NCBI RefSeq assembly: GCF_000787575.1
Contig: NW_012236517.1
Coordinates: forward strand, 392,174 to 456,173
Length of the DNA stretch: 64,000 nucleotides
From: Acytostelium subglobosum LB1
Taxonomy: Eukaryota; Evosea; Eumycetozoa; Acytosteliales; Acytosteliaceae
Reading direction: 5' to 3'
Made by a program: the position numbers and the translations under genes. The notes under the pieces were generated by a model that saw only the letters and a program-made list of their open reading frames with translations, did not search any database and was not told the origin of the DNA. Shown here piece by piece: positions 19,337 through 30,149 of this stretch (positions are counted from its first letter, which is position 1; each line of letters starts with the position of its first letter).

Positions 19337-21016
19337 TCAATCATCACGTATTAGACATGTGCTGTAGGCCATTCTTGTGGGCACTGGATCATCGTCATTG
19401 ATGGGGATCCATTGATCGTTGAGCTTTGAGTATCGGTAGTTGTTGCCCGTGCCGCCAAGTTGGATGATGTCATTCGATGTGGTGTAGACAAGATGGTAGT
19501 AGTTGTTGGTGATGGGGGATGACGCGATAGTTCTGGATAGCTTTGTGGTCAGTGACAGTCTGATGGTGGCCAAGCCTACGGTCATCGTCAGTTGATCCTT
19601 GCCATCAAAGCAGCATGCAAAGAGCCAGCCGTTAACGGCGCTCTCCATGAACACCGTACAGACCTTGGTCTGCAGGCTGCACATGTAGATGTTCTTGTTG
19701 GGATGCGACACGTCTTGGTAGCCACCAACAATGTACAGTTTGGTGTCATGAATGAGTGTATGAGGGTTGGCCAGGGACAGGGGCATGCGACCGACTCGCG
19801 AGAACTGAAGTGTGTCTAGGTTGAAGCAATCGATGCGGTCTAGCATCTTTTCGTTGAAGCAGCCACCAACCAGGTAGATCAAGTTGCCGCCATCGTAACA
19901 AGAGGATATGCTGCGTCCACCTGGCACACCAACGATCTCAATGTCGTTGAGCCATTGCTGCTCGGTGAGTGAGTAGCGAGAGTAGGTTGTTGGGGCGCCA
20001 TCGCCGCCAAATATGTACACGCAGCCGCGAGCGTACACGGCCGACTCATAGATGCGTCGTCTGTTTGTAAACGCATCGTTGAGCTTAATCCACTTGCCAG
20101 TGTCCAATGAAAGCATTGCGCAAGAGTCCTTGAGCGAGGTGAAGATGTGATTGTTGAAGCTGTGCGTGGGCGAGCGAGCGGGATCTCGTTTCTTGGCCTC
20201 GACTAGTTCGAAGCACAGTCGAATGTGCTCCTTGACGTCATTCAACTTGAAGGTCATTGTGTCAACGCGATATGGGTTAGTGACCTTGTAAACGGTCGAC
20301 AGGGAGCGGGAGCCACGCTGGACGAATGCCAACAGCTGATTATCCGTGCAACGCATGAATGCAGCTTCATCACCAGGCAGGAATGAGTTGTTTAAGAACT
20401 GCTCCATTGACTCGGATGAGTTGATTGACTCGACCAAGCGATCGATGGAGTCCATTTCGTCATCAGCCGCGTTGTCTGGTGGGTTGGGCTCGGTCTGCGT
20501 CTGAGATGTCAGCCGCTCAATCTCATCAATGATACATTTGATTGTGGATGTTGTTTGTTCGAGCTCTAGGATTAACGGCTTCTTTATCCTCTGCTCCTCC
20601 ACGACGAGGAAGTGATGCAGCTCAGTGAACTGATCGGCCACCATCTTTTGAGAGGTCTGCATCGTCTCGTAGGACCATGCCAACTTTTGTAATGTGTCCC
20701 ATAGCGAGTTCAAGCGTGAAGTGAATCGCTGGTACTTGATACCAGAGTTGTCACACTGTAGTTTAATGTTCTCGACTTGGTCAAAGTCGTGTCTTGTATG
20801 CTGTGCCGCCAGACACAGAGCACAAATGATTTGATTACAATCAAAGCATATGAACCTTTGTTTCTTATTATGTGTATCACATCTTTGTAGACTGGACGTA
20901 CTTGTAGTTGCAGTAGAAGTTGTATTTGTAGTAGTAGTTGTGTTGTCAATTAAGTTGTTATTGTCATTGTTGTTATCGTTGATTTTAATGTCGTCAATGA
21001 TTGTATTCTCGCTCAT
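19337..21016 (-). CDS. B-box zinc finger/kelch repeat protein, isolated divergent copy
   Basis: Single-exon protein of 559 aa. It has the family order: Asn/Thr-rich leader, complete B-box (CDTHNKKQRFICFDC, CALC, HTRHDF), coiled coil, linker, then kelch repeats with VYIFGGDG, LIYLVGGC and LYIVGGYQD. Its DNA is more GC-rich and more diverged than the copies in the two arrays; for example it has the coiled-coil end TTSTIKCIIDEIERL where others have TTSINNIINEIANL. It therefore looks like an older member outside recent conversion. It is convergent with the WD40 gene, 78 bp away across a run of AATC repeats. Confidence 0.87.
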   Translation of the reverse strand: MSENTIIDDIKINDNNNDNNNLIDNTTTTTNTTSTATTSTSSLQRCDTHNKKQRFICFDCNQIICALCLAAQHTRHDFDQVENIKLQCDNSGIKYQRFTSRLNSLWDTLQKLAWSYETMQTSQKMVADQFTELHHFLVVEEQRIKKPLILELEQTTSTIKCIIDEIERLTSQTQTEPNPPDNAADDEMDSIDRLVESINSSESMEQFLNNSFLPGDEAAFMRCTDNQLLAFVQRGSRSLSTVYKVTNPYRVDTMTFKLNDVKEHIRLCFELVEAKKRDPARSPTHSFNNHIFTSLKDSCAMLSLDTGKWIKLNDAFTNRRRIYESAVYARGCVYIFGGDGAPTTYSRYSLTEQQWLNDIEIVGVPGGRSISSCYDGGNLIYLVGGCFNEKMLDRIDCFNLDTLQFSRVGRMPLSLANPHTLIHDTKLYIVGGYQDVSHPNKNIYMCSLQTKVCTVFMESAVNGWLFACCFDGKDQLTMTVGLATIRLSLTTKLSRTIASSPITNNYYHLVYTTSNDIIQLGGTGNNYRYSKLNDQWIPINDDDPVPTRMAYSTCLIRDD

Positions 21017-21211
21017 CTATCTGACTATTATCTCTATCTAATGTTGTTATTATTATTATTACAATTGTTTTATGAATAAATAAACAAGATGAAAGATTGA
21101 TGCTAAGATGAGGGCGGGTGTGGCACCAATCAAACATTGCATGCCCACACACTGCAAAGATTCTCGATCAAGAATCAATTTCGTTTGATCAATCAACTTG
21201 TCAATAGTTGG
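21017..21211. other. Flank between B-box/kelch gene and transposon
   Basis: AT-rich upstream region of the isolated B-box/kelch gene, ending at the left inverted repeat of the transposon. No gene seen. Confidence 0.5.
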
Positions 21212-21234
21212 TTGCTGCTAAGGTTCTGCAGGGG
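21212..21234. repeat. Left terminal inverted repeat of the DDE element
   Basis: Contains TTGCTGCTAAGG directly followed by TTCTGCAGGG. Both blocks recur inverted at 23715-23746. Confidence 0.65.
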
Positions 21235-21427
21235 ATAGTCAAGGTTACGCAGAGAATTCATTTTTCAGCGGTCTCAATCCTTGGGTTCGAGCTGGTTCGA
21301 CCCTGGACAACCCTTGGAACAGCAAGGGGAACCCTTTCAAACCTTATCTGATGTTAATTAAATATTTATATTTTTATTGTTGTTGTTGTAGTTGTTGTTG
21401 TGGTTGTTGTTGTTGTTGTATGATAAA

Positions 21428-22525
21428 TTAGACCTTAAAGAAATCGTCGTCTCGTCCAAAGGAGTGGAACATATTGGTCAAATATGCGATAATTGTCCAG
21501 AGTGCGTTGTGTCGTTGAATGTTGTCAGAAAGGTCGCCAAGTGATCTGATTGTGTCTGACAATATGTTCCATTTCTTCATCTCTCCAAAGACATTCTCAA
21601 TGATGATCCTCACCTTCTTGATTCGATTGCTCTCATCTTTCTCTCTCAGGATACGCTCGGCATCGAATCCTTCTTTGGTGACCTTGGCTTCCAATGCCTT
21701 CAACTTCTTAGATACCTTGGTCGCCTCCTTTCCTTGACGCAGGCGATGCTCATCGAGCGTGCGTTTTCTGATCATCTTGTCTGTGTACTCCATATGATCG
21801 ATCAATGAAGCCGACTTGATCTTGGGGGTGATGGTGTTGGTGTAGTACTTCTGACCTCCTTTGAATCCTTTGTCACCGAGAATGACAATATCTTCATCGA
21901 ACAGAGCCTGTAGTCTAGGTGCAGCATCCTTGTAGAGCGAGACGTCAGGCTGGGCGCCTCCCTCTGTCTTACCTACATACACGATCTTGCCACGTATATC
22001 GCAAATGACCAACACTGCCAAAGAATACATTGATTTCTTGCCAGAATAAACAAGATCCTTGATCGTCTTGTGTGGCGGCACTTGAATCCTCTGCTCTGAC
22101 CCGTCCACAATGAGATGAACATTGTGCTTAATACCATCTTTCCATATTTCTGCATGATTGTCTCGAAGCTCTCCATTGTGAACCACATCCTGGAAGTACC
22201 CATGGCAGTACGACTTCAATCTATCGAACACCTTGGTGAATGAGTACCTGAGCTGAGCGATTGTCAATTGATATAGGAACACACGCTCCATCATGTACCA
22301 GGGAAGGTTGTGGCGGCACCTCATGAGGAAGACGAGCATGTCCTTGTGTTCAAAAGAGTGCTTCTCACAGAGCTGAGACACTTGACTATGGGAGAGCTTG
22401 AAGTAACTTGTGTACTCTTCATCTTGGTTGAACCATTGATCTGTAAGTGCAGAGTTGAGGGTATGGCATTTGTCAGTTAATGGACTTAGCTTGCTGGCAG
22501 CATATTTATTCTTCACCTTCTTCAA
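21428..22525 (-). CDS. Transposase ORF3, DDE_Tnp_4 / Harbinger-IS5-like
   Basis: The open frame spans 366 codons. A DDE nuclease of the DDE_Tnp_4 type is visible: first Asp in HLIVDGSEQ (D141 counted from the frame opening), second in VILGDKGFKG (D218), and Glu in IIIENVFGEMKKW (E310 or E315). The N-terminal part has a helical DNA-binding look. The frame has no ATG before the HKDML segment (about codon 63), and its 5' end overlaps ORF2 by 20 bases in the +1 frame. It may therefore be made by frameshifting from ORF2, by unrecognised splicing, or be a decayed part of one larger gene. The catalytic core looks intact. Confidence 0.82.
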   Translation of the reverse strand: MKKVKNKYAASKLSPLTDKCHTLNSALTDQWFNQDEEYTSYFKLSHSQVSQLCEKHSFEHKDMLVFLMRCRHNLPWYMMERVFLYQLTIAQLRYSFTKVFDRLKSYCHGYFQDVVHNGELRDNHAEIWKDGIKHNVHLIVDGSEQRIQVPPHKTIKDLVYSGKKSMYSLAVLVICDIRGKIVYVGKTEGGAQPDVSLYKDAAPRLQALFDEDIVILGDKGFKGGQKYYTNTITPKIKSASLIDHMEYTDKMIRKRTLDEHRLRQGKEATKVSKKLKALEAKVTKEGFDAERILREKDESNRIKKVRIIIENVFGEMKKWNILSDTIRSLGDLSDNIQRHNALWTIIAYLTNMFHSFGRDDDFFKV

Positions 22526-22555
22526 GGGTATTGTTCTTCCTCTTATTGTTCCTCC

Positions 22556-22587
<32 letters not shown>

Positions 22588-23207
22588 GGTGTTGGTGTTG
22601 CAGCTGCTTTCTTGGCCTTTGATTTAGACACTGGTTTGGTTATTGCTGGGCTTGGTGCTGCTGGGCTGGGTGCTGGGATGGGTGGTGATGTAGTTGTTGA
22701 CATCGCATTATCGTCGATATCTATCGTTGCCCTGCTGGAGATACCGGTGTTCGCTTCGCACCATTGAGTCCATTTCTCTCGTTTGTTGGTTAGATACTCG
22801 ACAAGGCAGTTCCATCGACAGAAGTATACAAAGACGCCAAACGTGCTGTCTGGATGGCAACACTTCAAGATGCGAGAACAACCCTTTGAACAGTTCTGGC
22901 AATGTTGGACAGAATCTCCAATGATAGGCTTCTCTGGATCGTGTTCTCCAATCGCAGGTACAGCAAGCTTCAAATAGGGCATTGACCTGGTATGGTTTGT
23001 AATATGTCCAACACTGCACATCATCATTTTTTGGTCGCCATAGTAGACAATGATCTTCTTCTCGATCTTGTTCTCTGGTGAATTGCAAGTCGCCTCTACT
23101 ATAATCCGGTTGGGATTGGTTGGGTCTCGAACGTTGGAATGCAGGAAGCACTTGGTTTGTTTGCTAGTCTCTCCATCCATCAACTTCTTGGTATGTGTGA
23201 TATTCAT
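22506..23207 (-). CDS. Transposon ORF2, Cys-rich protein
   Basis: 233 aa from an ATG whose A is also the last base of the ORF1 stop codon (TGATG). The middle is rich in Cys and His (HCQNCSKGCSRILKCCHP and then CRWNCLVEYL), suggesting zinc binding, perhaps to DNA ends. The C-terminus is basic with a poly-Thr run coded by CAA/ACA repeats. No family recognised. The tight ORF1/ORF2 and ORF2/ORF3 overlaps imply coupled translation or one ancestral gene split by compensating frameshifts. Confidence 0.55.
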
Positions 23208-23584
23208 CAGCTCTCTATTGTTCTCTGCCGCACTTGTTTGGTTGGCGTCTTCATTTGCTGAAGCGTGAGTGTTGATGACAACGATGTTGGTTGTGGCTGT
23301 TGTTGTTGTGGCTGTTGTTGTTGTGGCTGTGGTTGTTGTTGTTGTTGTTGCGATAATGACTTGATGATTCCCTCTAACTCCTCTATACGCAGCCTCAACG
23401 TGTGAGTCTCCTCCTGTGATTCTTTAGTCTGGAACATATCAATGATGATATTGTAACACAGTTTGGCGCACACGGGCAGGTGTTTGCCCAAGACCCAGAT
23501 ATCCAACTCAGTACCGCAGAAGAAGCATTTGACACCTGCTTGCTTAACTCTGGTGACTATTAACTGGGTTAGCTCCTCAGACAT
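23207..23584 (-). CDS. Transposon ORF1, C2HC-like finger and coiled coil
   Basis: 125 aa. The N-terminal CFFCGTELDIWVLGKHLPVC gives a C-x2-C-x-H-x-C pattern that may bind zinc. A heptad-like segment follows (TLRLRIEELEGIIKSLS) and then a Gln/Pro-rich tract. The order finger plus coiled coil suggests a DNA-binding or dimerising subunit. It lies next to the right inverted repeat, so it is the first gene of the element. Confidence 0.5.
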   Translation of the reverse strand: MSEELTQLIVTRVKQAGVKCFFCGTELDIWVLGKHLPVCAKLCYNIIIDMFQTKESQEETHTLRLRIEELEGIIKSLSQQQQQQPQPQQQQPQQQQPQPTSLSSTLTLQQMKTPTKQVRQRTIES

Positions 23585-23714
23585 CAGATGTTGTATTATA
23601 TATATGTATTAATTGGTCGCTATTACTATGTTGGAGGTTGCAAAGGGTCATCACGGGTCGGACCTTGGATTCCAAAACAAATATTTGAAGAATCCACCCA
23701 CAACACCCGTTGAA

Positions 23715-23746
23715 CCCTGCAGAACCCAAGCTAACCTTAGCAGCAA
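23715..23746. repeat. Right terminal inverted repeat of the DDE element
   Basis: CCCTGCAGAA and AACCTTAGCAGCAA here are the reverse complement of the left-end blocks, separated by about 8 bp that are missing on the left. Confidence 0.65.
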
Positions 23747-23890
23747 TCAAGTCAAAATAAACATACATCCTCTTATATATATTGCATCCAACCAACCATT
23801 TTATTTAAATGATTATTAGCATGCCTCTGTTGTACAACAAACATACATTATACATTGTGTTGATTATGGAGAAGGAAGTGAATGCTAAAA

Positions 23891-25658
23891 TTAAGCCTCG
23901 ACCTCCTTGTTCTTCTCCAATACAACTTCATAATCATCTCTACCATCATAGTTGTTAACTGATTCTGTCTCGGAATTGGCCTTTTCTGACGATTCGGAAT
24001 CGACTGGAACGTCTTCAAGCTCCTGAACATCAGTCTTGGTGTTGAGGGCAATGATGTTTATCTTGAAGTCTTTGGCACTGACATTGATACACTTGGCCTT
24101 GAGATCCATGAAGATCAGGACAGAGACGAGGATCACAGCCACTCCAGAACTGGCAATGAAGAGTCCCTCCACGTAGTCATAGTTGTTGTCGTAGGTCTCG
24201 AGCATTGAGTTGATGCCCATACCAACAAGTCCAATACACAGGTTCTGGAAGGCGAATGCCAGTCCATAAGCTGTGCCAAGACGGGTGGATGAGACAAGAC
24301 CAGGGAAGCAGGGCCAGATCGAGGCAGCCATGATTGCGTAGGCAAAGCCCATCAGGATCATACCAACATATGGGTCGGCAGATGTGAAGCCCAGGACGAT
24401 GTGGGAGAGTAGCAGGAGAATGGTTGATCCCCACAACCAGGACAAGTTCCTTCCGAATCGGTCGATCAGGAATCCAATCACAGGTGATGGAGCGGCGGTA
24501 TAGTATGGAATACTGGTCAACACGCCTGCAAAGTCTTCAGTAACACCGAACTTGTCAATAAAGAATTGACTGTATATTAAGAATATTTGATAGATAGATT
24601 TGATTGATTGAGTGATTGTTAGTTTGATGTGAGAGGTGAGGTAATATTTTTGATCAATGTAATAAACATACGTTCCGATGGAAACAAAGACAAAGAGAGG
24701 GATGTAGAAGAAGACTACAACAGCTATCAATACCCAGAGCATTGGAGGGAACTTAGCAATGTCCTTGATGGAGATTGGATCGTTCTTGACGGTGAACTTC
24801 TCTTTCTTGAGACGGATTGTGTCTACAGTACAAAGAAGGACGGTGGCAACCATTGAGACACCACAACAGATGGTACCGAACCATACTGCGAATGGAAGAC
24901 CCGATGACTTTATCAGTGCGGGGGTCACCTGGAAGTTGACGGCACTTCCAATTCTAGAGAAGCCTAGAGTGATGGCAAAGGCAAGGTTGAGGTCGCTGCG
25001 ACCATTGAACCAGGTGGCGGTGAATGTCGACTGGGCAACACTTAGGGATTCACCTCCGAATCCAAAGATGATACGACCTAGCAGGGCCAACCAGTAGGTC
25101 TTGGAGCTTGCAGAGATGGAGAAGATGATCTGGCCAGCAAGTACCAACACACAGAACAATAGAGAGCCTAGACGAAGTCCAAACACACGATCAATCATAA
25201 ATCCTCCAAAGAATACAATGATCATGTTCGGGAAGTTGTACACAGAGTACAACAGACCATATTTCACCTCAGTCACTCCATACCATTCATCAACAGTATC
25301 TTGTGTCAAGGCTGATGGAATATCCTATAAAATTTTTGATCAAAATTGATTGGTCGAGTGTTAGGGTGTGTCGATTTTTGATTGATTGATAGAACGAGTG
25401 ATTGATTGAATAACATACATAAATATAATAACTTCCAAATGTCATTAGACACATAAAGAATAGACCAAGGTAACGAAATGAACTATCTTTGAACTTTGCC
25501 TTCTTGTCTAGTGTTTCGGTGGTATCCAGTTCGGCACCAGATGTCTCGGGAACAATCTCCTTACTTGGTTTGGAGGAGTCCATCTCATAGTCATAGTCTG
25601 GCAATGACGTCAAGTTTTCCTCATTATTGGTATGAGTTGAATTTGTTGGATAAGTCAT
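23891..25658 (-). CDS. Major facilitator superfamily transporter, MFSD1-like
   Basis: Three exons (25658-25419, 25324-24672, 24569-23891) give 523 aa with about 12 membrane helices. The N-terminal 60 residues are acidic and cytosolic. Helix 1 is YLGLFFMCLMTFGSYYIYD, followed by DIPSALTQDTV, WYGVTEVKYGLLYSVYNFPN and GGFMIDRVFGLRLGS (motif A), and later GRIIFGFGGESLSVAQ. In animals MFSD1 is a lysosomal dipeptide exporter partnered by GLMP. A similar endolysosomal role is inferred. The C-terminal tail is acidic, about 60 residues, and may carry sorting signals. Confidence 0.85.
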
Positions 25659-25882
25659 GATTATATATATATATATTCTATATTACAACAACTTATATTA
25701 TATTATATTATATTATTATACAAATATTACAAAGTATTATCTAATAAATATATATATCTTACAAATAATAATAATAATGATAATAATAACTTTGGAGTAG
25801 TATATGATATTGATTGATGTAGAGTGTTTGCATATACTATCATTGGAACTGTTAAGTAGTTTGGTGATCTGGTCTTTAGCAC

Positions 25883-26267
25883 TTACCTTTCCAAATCGGG
25901 AATTAGATGTGGGGAGTTTTTGATGTTGGACCCATTCGGTCCTCTCTGTTTTTCCCCCCATTTACCAACACGGTCCTCACCGGAGAACGAATCAAAAGTG
26001 TGGGTTATGGGGTCTACAATTGGGGGTGGGGGTTGAGGGTTTGGTTCCCTCGAGGGACCTTCAAGGCCTCGACTACCCCCGAGACCAATACGGAGAACTG
26101 ACACCAGGCGATCTATGTCCAAGAGTCCTGATATCTGAAAGAAAAGAATGAATGAAAGGATGATGAACGAATGTACATTGGATGTGTGTGAGTGAGGAGT
26201 GAGGAGTGAGGTGAGTGAGTGATTGAGGGTCACGTCGTCCCAACTGTCAGTTGACAAGCTCACCCAT
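25883..26267 (-). CDS. Putative small gene, Pro/Gly-rich 82-aa protein
   Basis: A 4-base first exon (ATG G, 26267-26264, donor GTGAGC) joins 26127-25883 in phase, starting MGLLDIDRLVSVLRIGLGG. The product continues with a QPPPPIVDP stretch and FSGEDRVGKWGEKQRGPNG, and stops at TAA. That TAA overlaps a GTAAGT, so the gene may instead be spliced further downstream. No family recognised. The sequence is non-repetitive and protein-like, unlike neighbouring spacer. Confidence 0.42.
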
Positions 26268-26450
26268 TTTGATGGTGTGTCCTGTTGCCTATTGCGTCCA
26301 GAGGTCGACTAGACGGGTCGCTCTTCGTAGCTGGAACAGCATACATCGTGTCATGGTATGTCACCTGAATGAATGACCCGACTGACTGGACAATCTGAAT
26401 GCCCCCGCATGCTCCAAAAATAAGCGTAGTGGACGGTCGGACTTTGGGTA

Positions 26451-26708
26451 TTAATGTAAACTTCTGACTTTAATCCAATCTGGGAGCCAGTCTACTGTAG
26501 CATTGGGTTGGGATGGGGCACCGTCTGCCAAACAGAGATGTAGACGCGATAAGAGCATCCTCCAACGAGTATTCGACATCAACATCGACAGCGGGTCGTC
26601 AATGATTGTGTTTGGTATCGGTGTCGGGATGTCGGTGTCGGGTTGAACAGCACTATGCGCCACATGTGGATACTCAGTGGACATGGGTTTTGCCCAGGAC
26701 ATTATCAT
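26451..26708 (-). CDS. Putative 85-aa protein, unknown function
   Basis: Uninterrupted frame from ATG 26708, with alternative starts at codons 3 and 9. The composition is balanced (HVAHSAVQPDTDIPTPIPN, then LLSRLHLCLADGAP and VDWLPDWIK), suggesting a real small protein. It lies just downstream of the debranching-enzyme gene on the same strand, 41 bp from its stop. No family recognised. Confidence 0.4.
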   Translation of the reverse strand: MIMSWAKPMSTEYPHVAHSAVQPDTDIPTPIPNTIIDDPLSMLMSNTRWRMLLSRLHLCLADGAPSQPNATVDWLPDWIKVRSLH

Positions 26709-26749
26709 CCTTGATTGATTGATTGGTTGTTTGATTGACAGATAAGCAC

Positions 26750-28383
26750 CTAACCTGCAGCCAGGTTGTTGCTCTCCTCTTCTTGTCCTGCCTGGACATC
26801 ATCGTCTACCTCGCCTTGACCCTCATCCTGGCCTTCGCCCTGGTTATCCTTGTCTTCAATGTCATCTATATCTATCTCTGCAGAGTCCTTATAAGTCTTG
26901 ACATTGTCACTTTGCTCCAACTTCTGTACTTTGAATGCTGATTGTTGTTGTTGATTGTTCGGCATTGGCATTGTCATGTCCATGCGGAATGTCTCTGTAT
27001 CCAACATCTGTAGACTGCTAGCATCGATCGCCTGTTCACTACCAAGGATCTCCAACAGGTTGTTCATGACAATGTGTTGAGGGTTTGGGTATGCTGGTGA
27101 TTGATCATCGAGTTAGTCATTAATGTTGATTGATTGAGTCGATGAACTTACGAGGCATGTAGCGAGCATGAGGTTGAGCAGGATCGAATGGCATCACATT
27201 TTGAATGAAGTTGAAGGGTATCTCCAAGTGGGGCGCACTCTGTCCGTCATCAGCTGATGGTGCAACAGGGGCAGCAGCAGCACCAGTGTGTTGCAATCTC
27301 ATCTTAAAGATATCCATCATTCTGTTGTTGATCTTATCACATTCCTCTTTGTTAGGTGTACACTGTTGTTGGAATTGCTGTCTGGACAATGGAGTCTTGT
27401 AGCTGCTGGTATGTGTGTTGGTGATCTGTCTACACTTGTTCAGGATGCCCAGCCAGTGTGGATCGTATGACAGCTGCAGCGGACCGGTCTGTACTACATC
27501 GATCACTTGTATGAAGTCGCGTCCAGGCAGCACCTTGTCTAGTGCCAAGAACTTTGTGACCAGCTGCTCAGCGCCGTCCTCTGGTCTATGTGCATGTGGA
27601 TAGACAGCGGCGTACTTTACATGCAGATGGCCAGAGAACCAGTACTTAGGCCGCAGTTGACACATCAACTGTGTTGCAGCTGGGTTGCCAAGCTCATCAC
27701 CCTCACTCAACAAATGTTGCTTAAACTGCTCCAACTTTCTCCTGTCGCCATATTTGACGATGCCCTGTGGCCAATCGTGTGAGAATACAATGTCAAGTCT
27801 TGGTGTTTCTTGCATCTGTTGTTGTCGATGACGAAGGGTGGGTTGGTGTCAGTCGACTGGCATTCATGTCGCGCGCACACATTAGTTAACATACATTCAA
27901 CAACTTGAATACATCTAGCTCGCGGACATGATATATCGAGCGCATCGTGCTGTGATCGAGGGGCACGCGCTCGTACAGTCCCTTCTGATAGTCGTGCTCT
28001 TTGTAGATTCCAGAGATGCCAGCAATACGCAGACCTCCAAAGGTGACGACGCCTGACCTGCCCATATAGTAGATGTTCTTGCATAGCCAGCCACCGTTGG
28101 GAAGCTCAGAGAAGTAGTTCGATGCTTCATGGTTGCCACCGATCACCAATGTGAGCACAGGGGCCACCAGTCGACCGCTGTAGTAATGGTGGAATGAGCC
28201 TAGCGTTTTGTACTTGTCGGGAACGGCCATTGAGCCGAGGTCGGCGGGGTTGCGCAGTGCTTCGTAGTCGCCGCACATGAGCAGCAGGTCGACCTTCTGT
28301 CCAGTCTTATGCTCGATGTTGACCAGTGAGTTGTATATGGTCTCGATCTCGCCATGACAGCAGCCTTCTATTGCTATCTTCAT
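26750..28383 (-). CDS. dbr1: RNA lariat debranching enzyme
   Basis: Three exons (28383-27895, 27815-27152, 27093-26750) give 498 aa. The enzyme cuts the 2'-5' bond of excised intron lariats in the nucleus. The metallophosphoesterase motifs are in order: GCCHGEIE (7-14), LLMCGDYEALRN (34-45), IGGNHEASN (81-89), SHDWP (175-179) and SGHLHVKY (224-231). The Cys in GCCHG is the usual eukaryotic Dbr1 replacement for Asp. The C-terminal third is family-typical to PHARYMP and then becomes acidic, ending in Asp/Glu/Gln-rich sequence. It is divergent from the next B-box/kelch copy, 122 bp away. Confidence 0.95.
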
Positions 28384-28505
28384 TGTTATTTAGTAATATA
28401 ATATATATATAGTGAGAGATATTGAAGATTGTGACTTCCATCATGTCATTTTTTGTTATTTACAAGATAGACAAAATGCGATGATCAAAGCATTGTGAAT
28501 GAATC

Positions 28506-29883
28506 ATGGACAATATTACTAATAATAATAATAGTAAAGATAATAATACTATTGATGATCATAAGAGATGTACTTTGCACGATAAGAAGAAGAGAATAAT
28601 ATGCTATGACTGCAATGAGCTCATATGTCAAGTGTGTCATACAACTGAACATAACAAGCATGATTGTGAGCATTCATACAGCTTGAAAACACAGTTCACC
28701 AGCAACAAGAGGATAAAGAGGTTCGACACTCGACTTGACACACTCTGGGACACGCTGAAAGGATTGGCATGGTCATACGAAACCATTCAGATCTCACACA
28801 GACGTGTCGCCAATCAGTTCAGAGAGTTGCATGAGTATCTCATGATGGAGGAACAAAAGCTCAAGAAGGAACTCGATGATGAGCTTGACAAGACGACAAC
28901 ATCAATCAACAACATCATCAATGAGATTGCCAACCTCAATGCCAGACAATATTTATTTATCAAAGAGCTCCGTGAGCGGATTCTCCAAACGGTATGAGTC
29001 AAACCCGATACGCAATGGTTCAGTGACAGTGTGCTCTTCATGATAAACCAACCAGGATTGAACATGGCTTCAGGAATCACATCTCTCATACTGGAAGGAC
29101 TCATGTTCGATGTATTCTTTGGACACTGGTGAGTGGACTGTGATCAATGACAAGTGCACACCAAGAGAGCGCATATTCAATTCAGTTGTATATGCACGAG
29201 ACAGTGTCTATGTGTTTGGAGGTGAAGGATCACCGAACACATACTCTCGCTTCTCACTCATCGATCAGAAGTGGCACAATGACCTGGAGATCATCGGTGT
29301 CGATGGAGGCGAAAGCATATCAACATGTTACGATGGTGACAATCTCATCTATCTGGTCGGTGGATGCAACGATGATATAGTATTGAATCGTGTTGATTGT
29401 TTCAACATTGACACTCAACAATTCTCAACTGTTGGAAGATTGAGCGTGGCTACCAGAGGATCATACTCATTCGTCCGGAGAAACAAGATTTTTGTCGTTG
29501 GTGGCCATGTTGATGTTTATTGCGATACCTCGCTCACAGAAGTCTTGTCATTCTACACTCAGACCAAGAAATGCTTCGTCCACTGCGAGACCGAATTCAA
29601 TACAAATGAGAGCCTCCTAACATGTTACAATGGAATTGATCAAGTGTACATCACGGTCAATCTGTGCGCCAAAAATTCATTACAACACTCTCAATTGTAT
29701 TTGAGTGAGGATGACGATGGTGACAACCCCTTCATCTTCACTCAATCACATGGATTTGTTTCGCTTTGTGGAGGTGCAAACAGTATCAGATACTCAGTGT
29801 TGCAAGACAAATGGATATCACTCAATGGCAATGACCCAGTGGACTCAAGAGAAAACTTTGGATCATGTCATATTTATCATTGA
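28506..29883 (+). pseudogene. Broken B-box/kelch copy (internal deletion, two frames)
   Basis: From ATG 28506 the B-box and coiled coil read normally for about 150 residues, then the frame is lost. The linker of about 130 residues found in intact paralogues is mostly missing between about 28945 and 29040. A 1-base loss at CACATCTCTCATAC (intact copies have CACATCTTCTCATAC) keeps the kelch half out of frame. The kelch half is open from 29110 to the family stop at 29883. A GTATGA at 28983 could be read as a donor, but no acceptor restores the family sequence, so I call it a pseudogene. Either half could still be translated. Confidence 0.75.
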
Positions 29884-30149
29884 TTGATTGATTGATCGAT
29901 CGGCTGACTGTTCGACCTACCTTAATTGATTGATTGATTGATTGGTGGATGGATCGGAGGTCACAAAACCATAAATAATTAAAATTAGGCAGGTTTATCT
30001 CACAGCGTCAATACCACCCTTTCGTGAGTTTATGGCTAAAGCCACTTACATTAAAGTCGTTTAATTTGGAATTAACCACAAAGTCAAAGACATTCATAAT
30101 AGAGATAGAAGAGATAGAGATATATAGTGAGTGAATGTAGTACATACAC

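Larger units (their letters stand above)
21212..23746 (-). mobile_element. DDE DNA transposon with terminal inverted repeats
   Basis: Boundaries are set by an imperfect inverted repeat. TTGCTGCTAAGG then TTCTGCAGGG near the left end (21212-21234) matches the reverse complement of 23715-23746 on the right, where a 7-9 bp insertion separates the two blocks. Inside are three minus-strand reading frames, of which the last is a transposase. The element is about 2.5 kb. A target-site duplication could not be recognised with confidence, so the true ends may lie a few bases outside. Known dictyostelid DNA transposons (DDT, Tdd, thug) are possible relatives. Comparison was not possible here. Confidence 0.72.

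Noticed and set aside
21281-21310. tRNA-like GGTTCGA sequences inside the transposon end
   Set aside because: Two such words occur close together, but no cloverleaf can be built around them.
28983-29110. An intron joining the two halves of the B-box/kelch copy at 28506-29883
   Set aside because: GTATGA is present, but the joined protein would lack the linker, and the sequence around 29060-29110 is recognisable coding sequence with a 1-base loss, so a pseudogene fits better.
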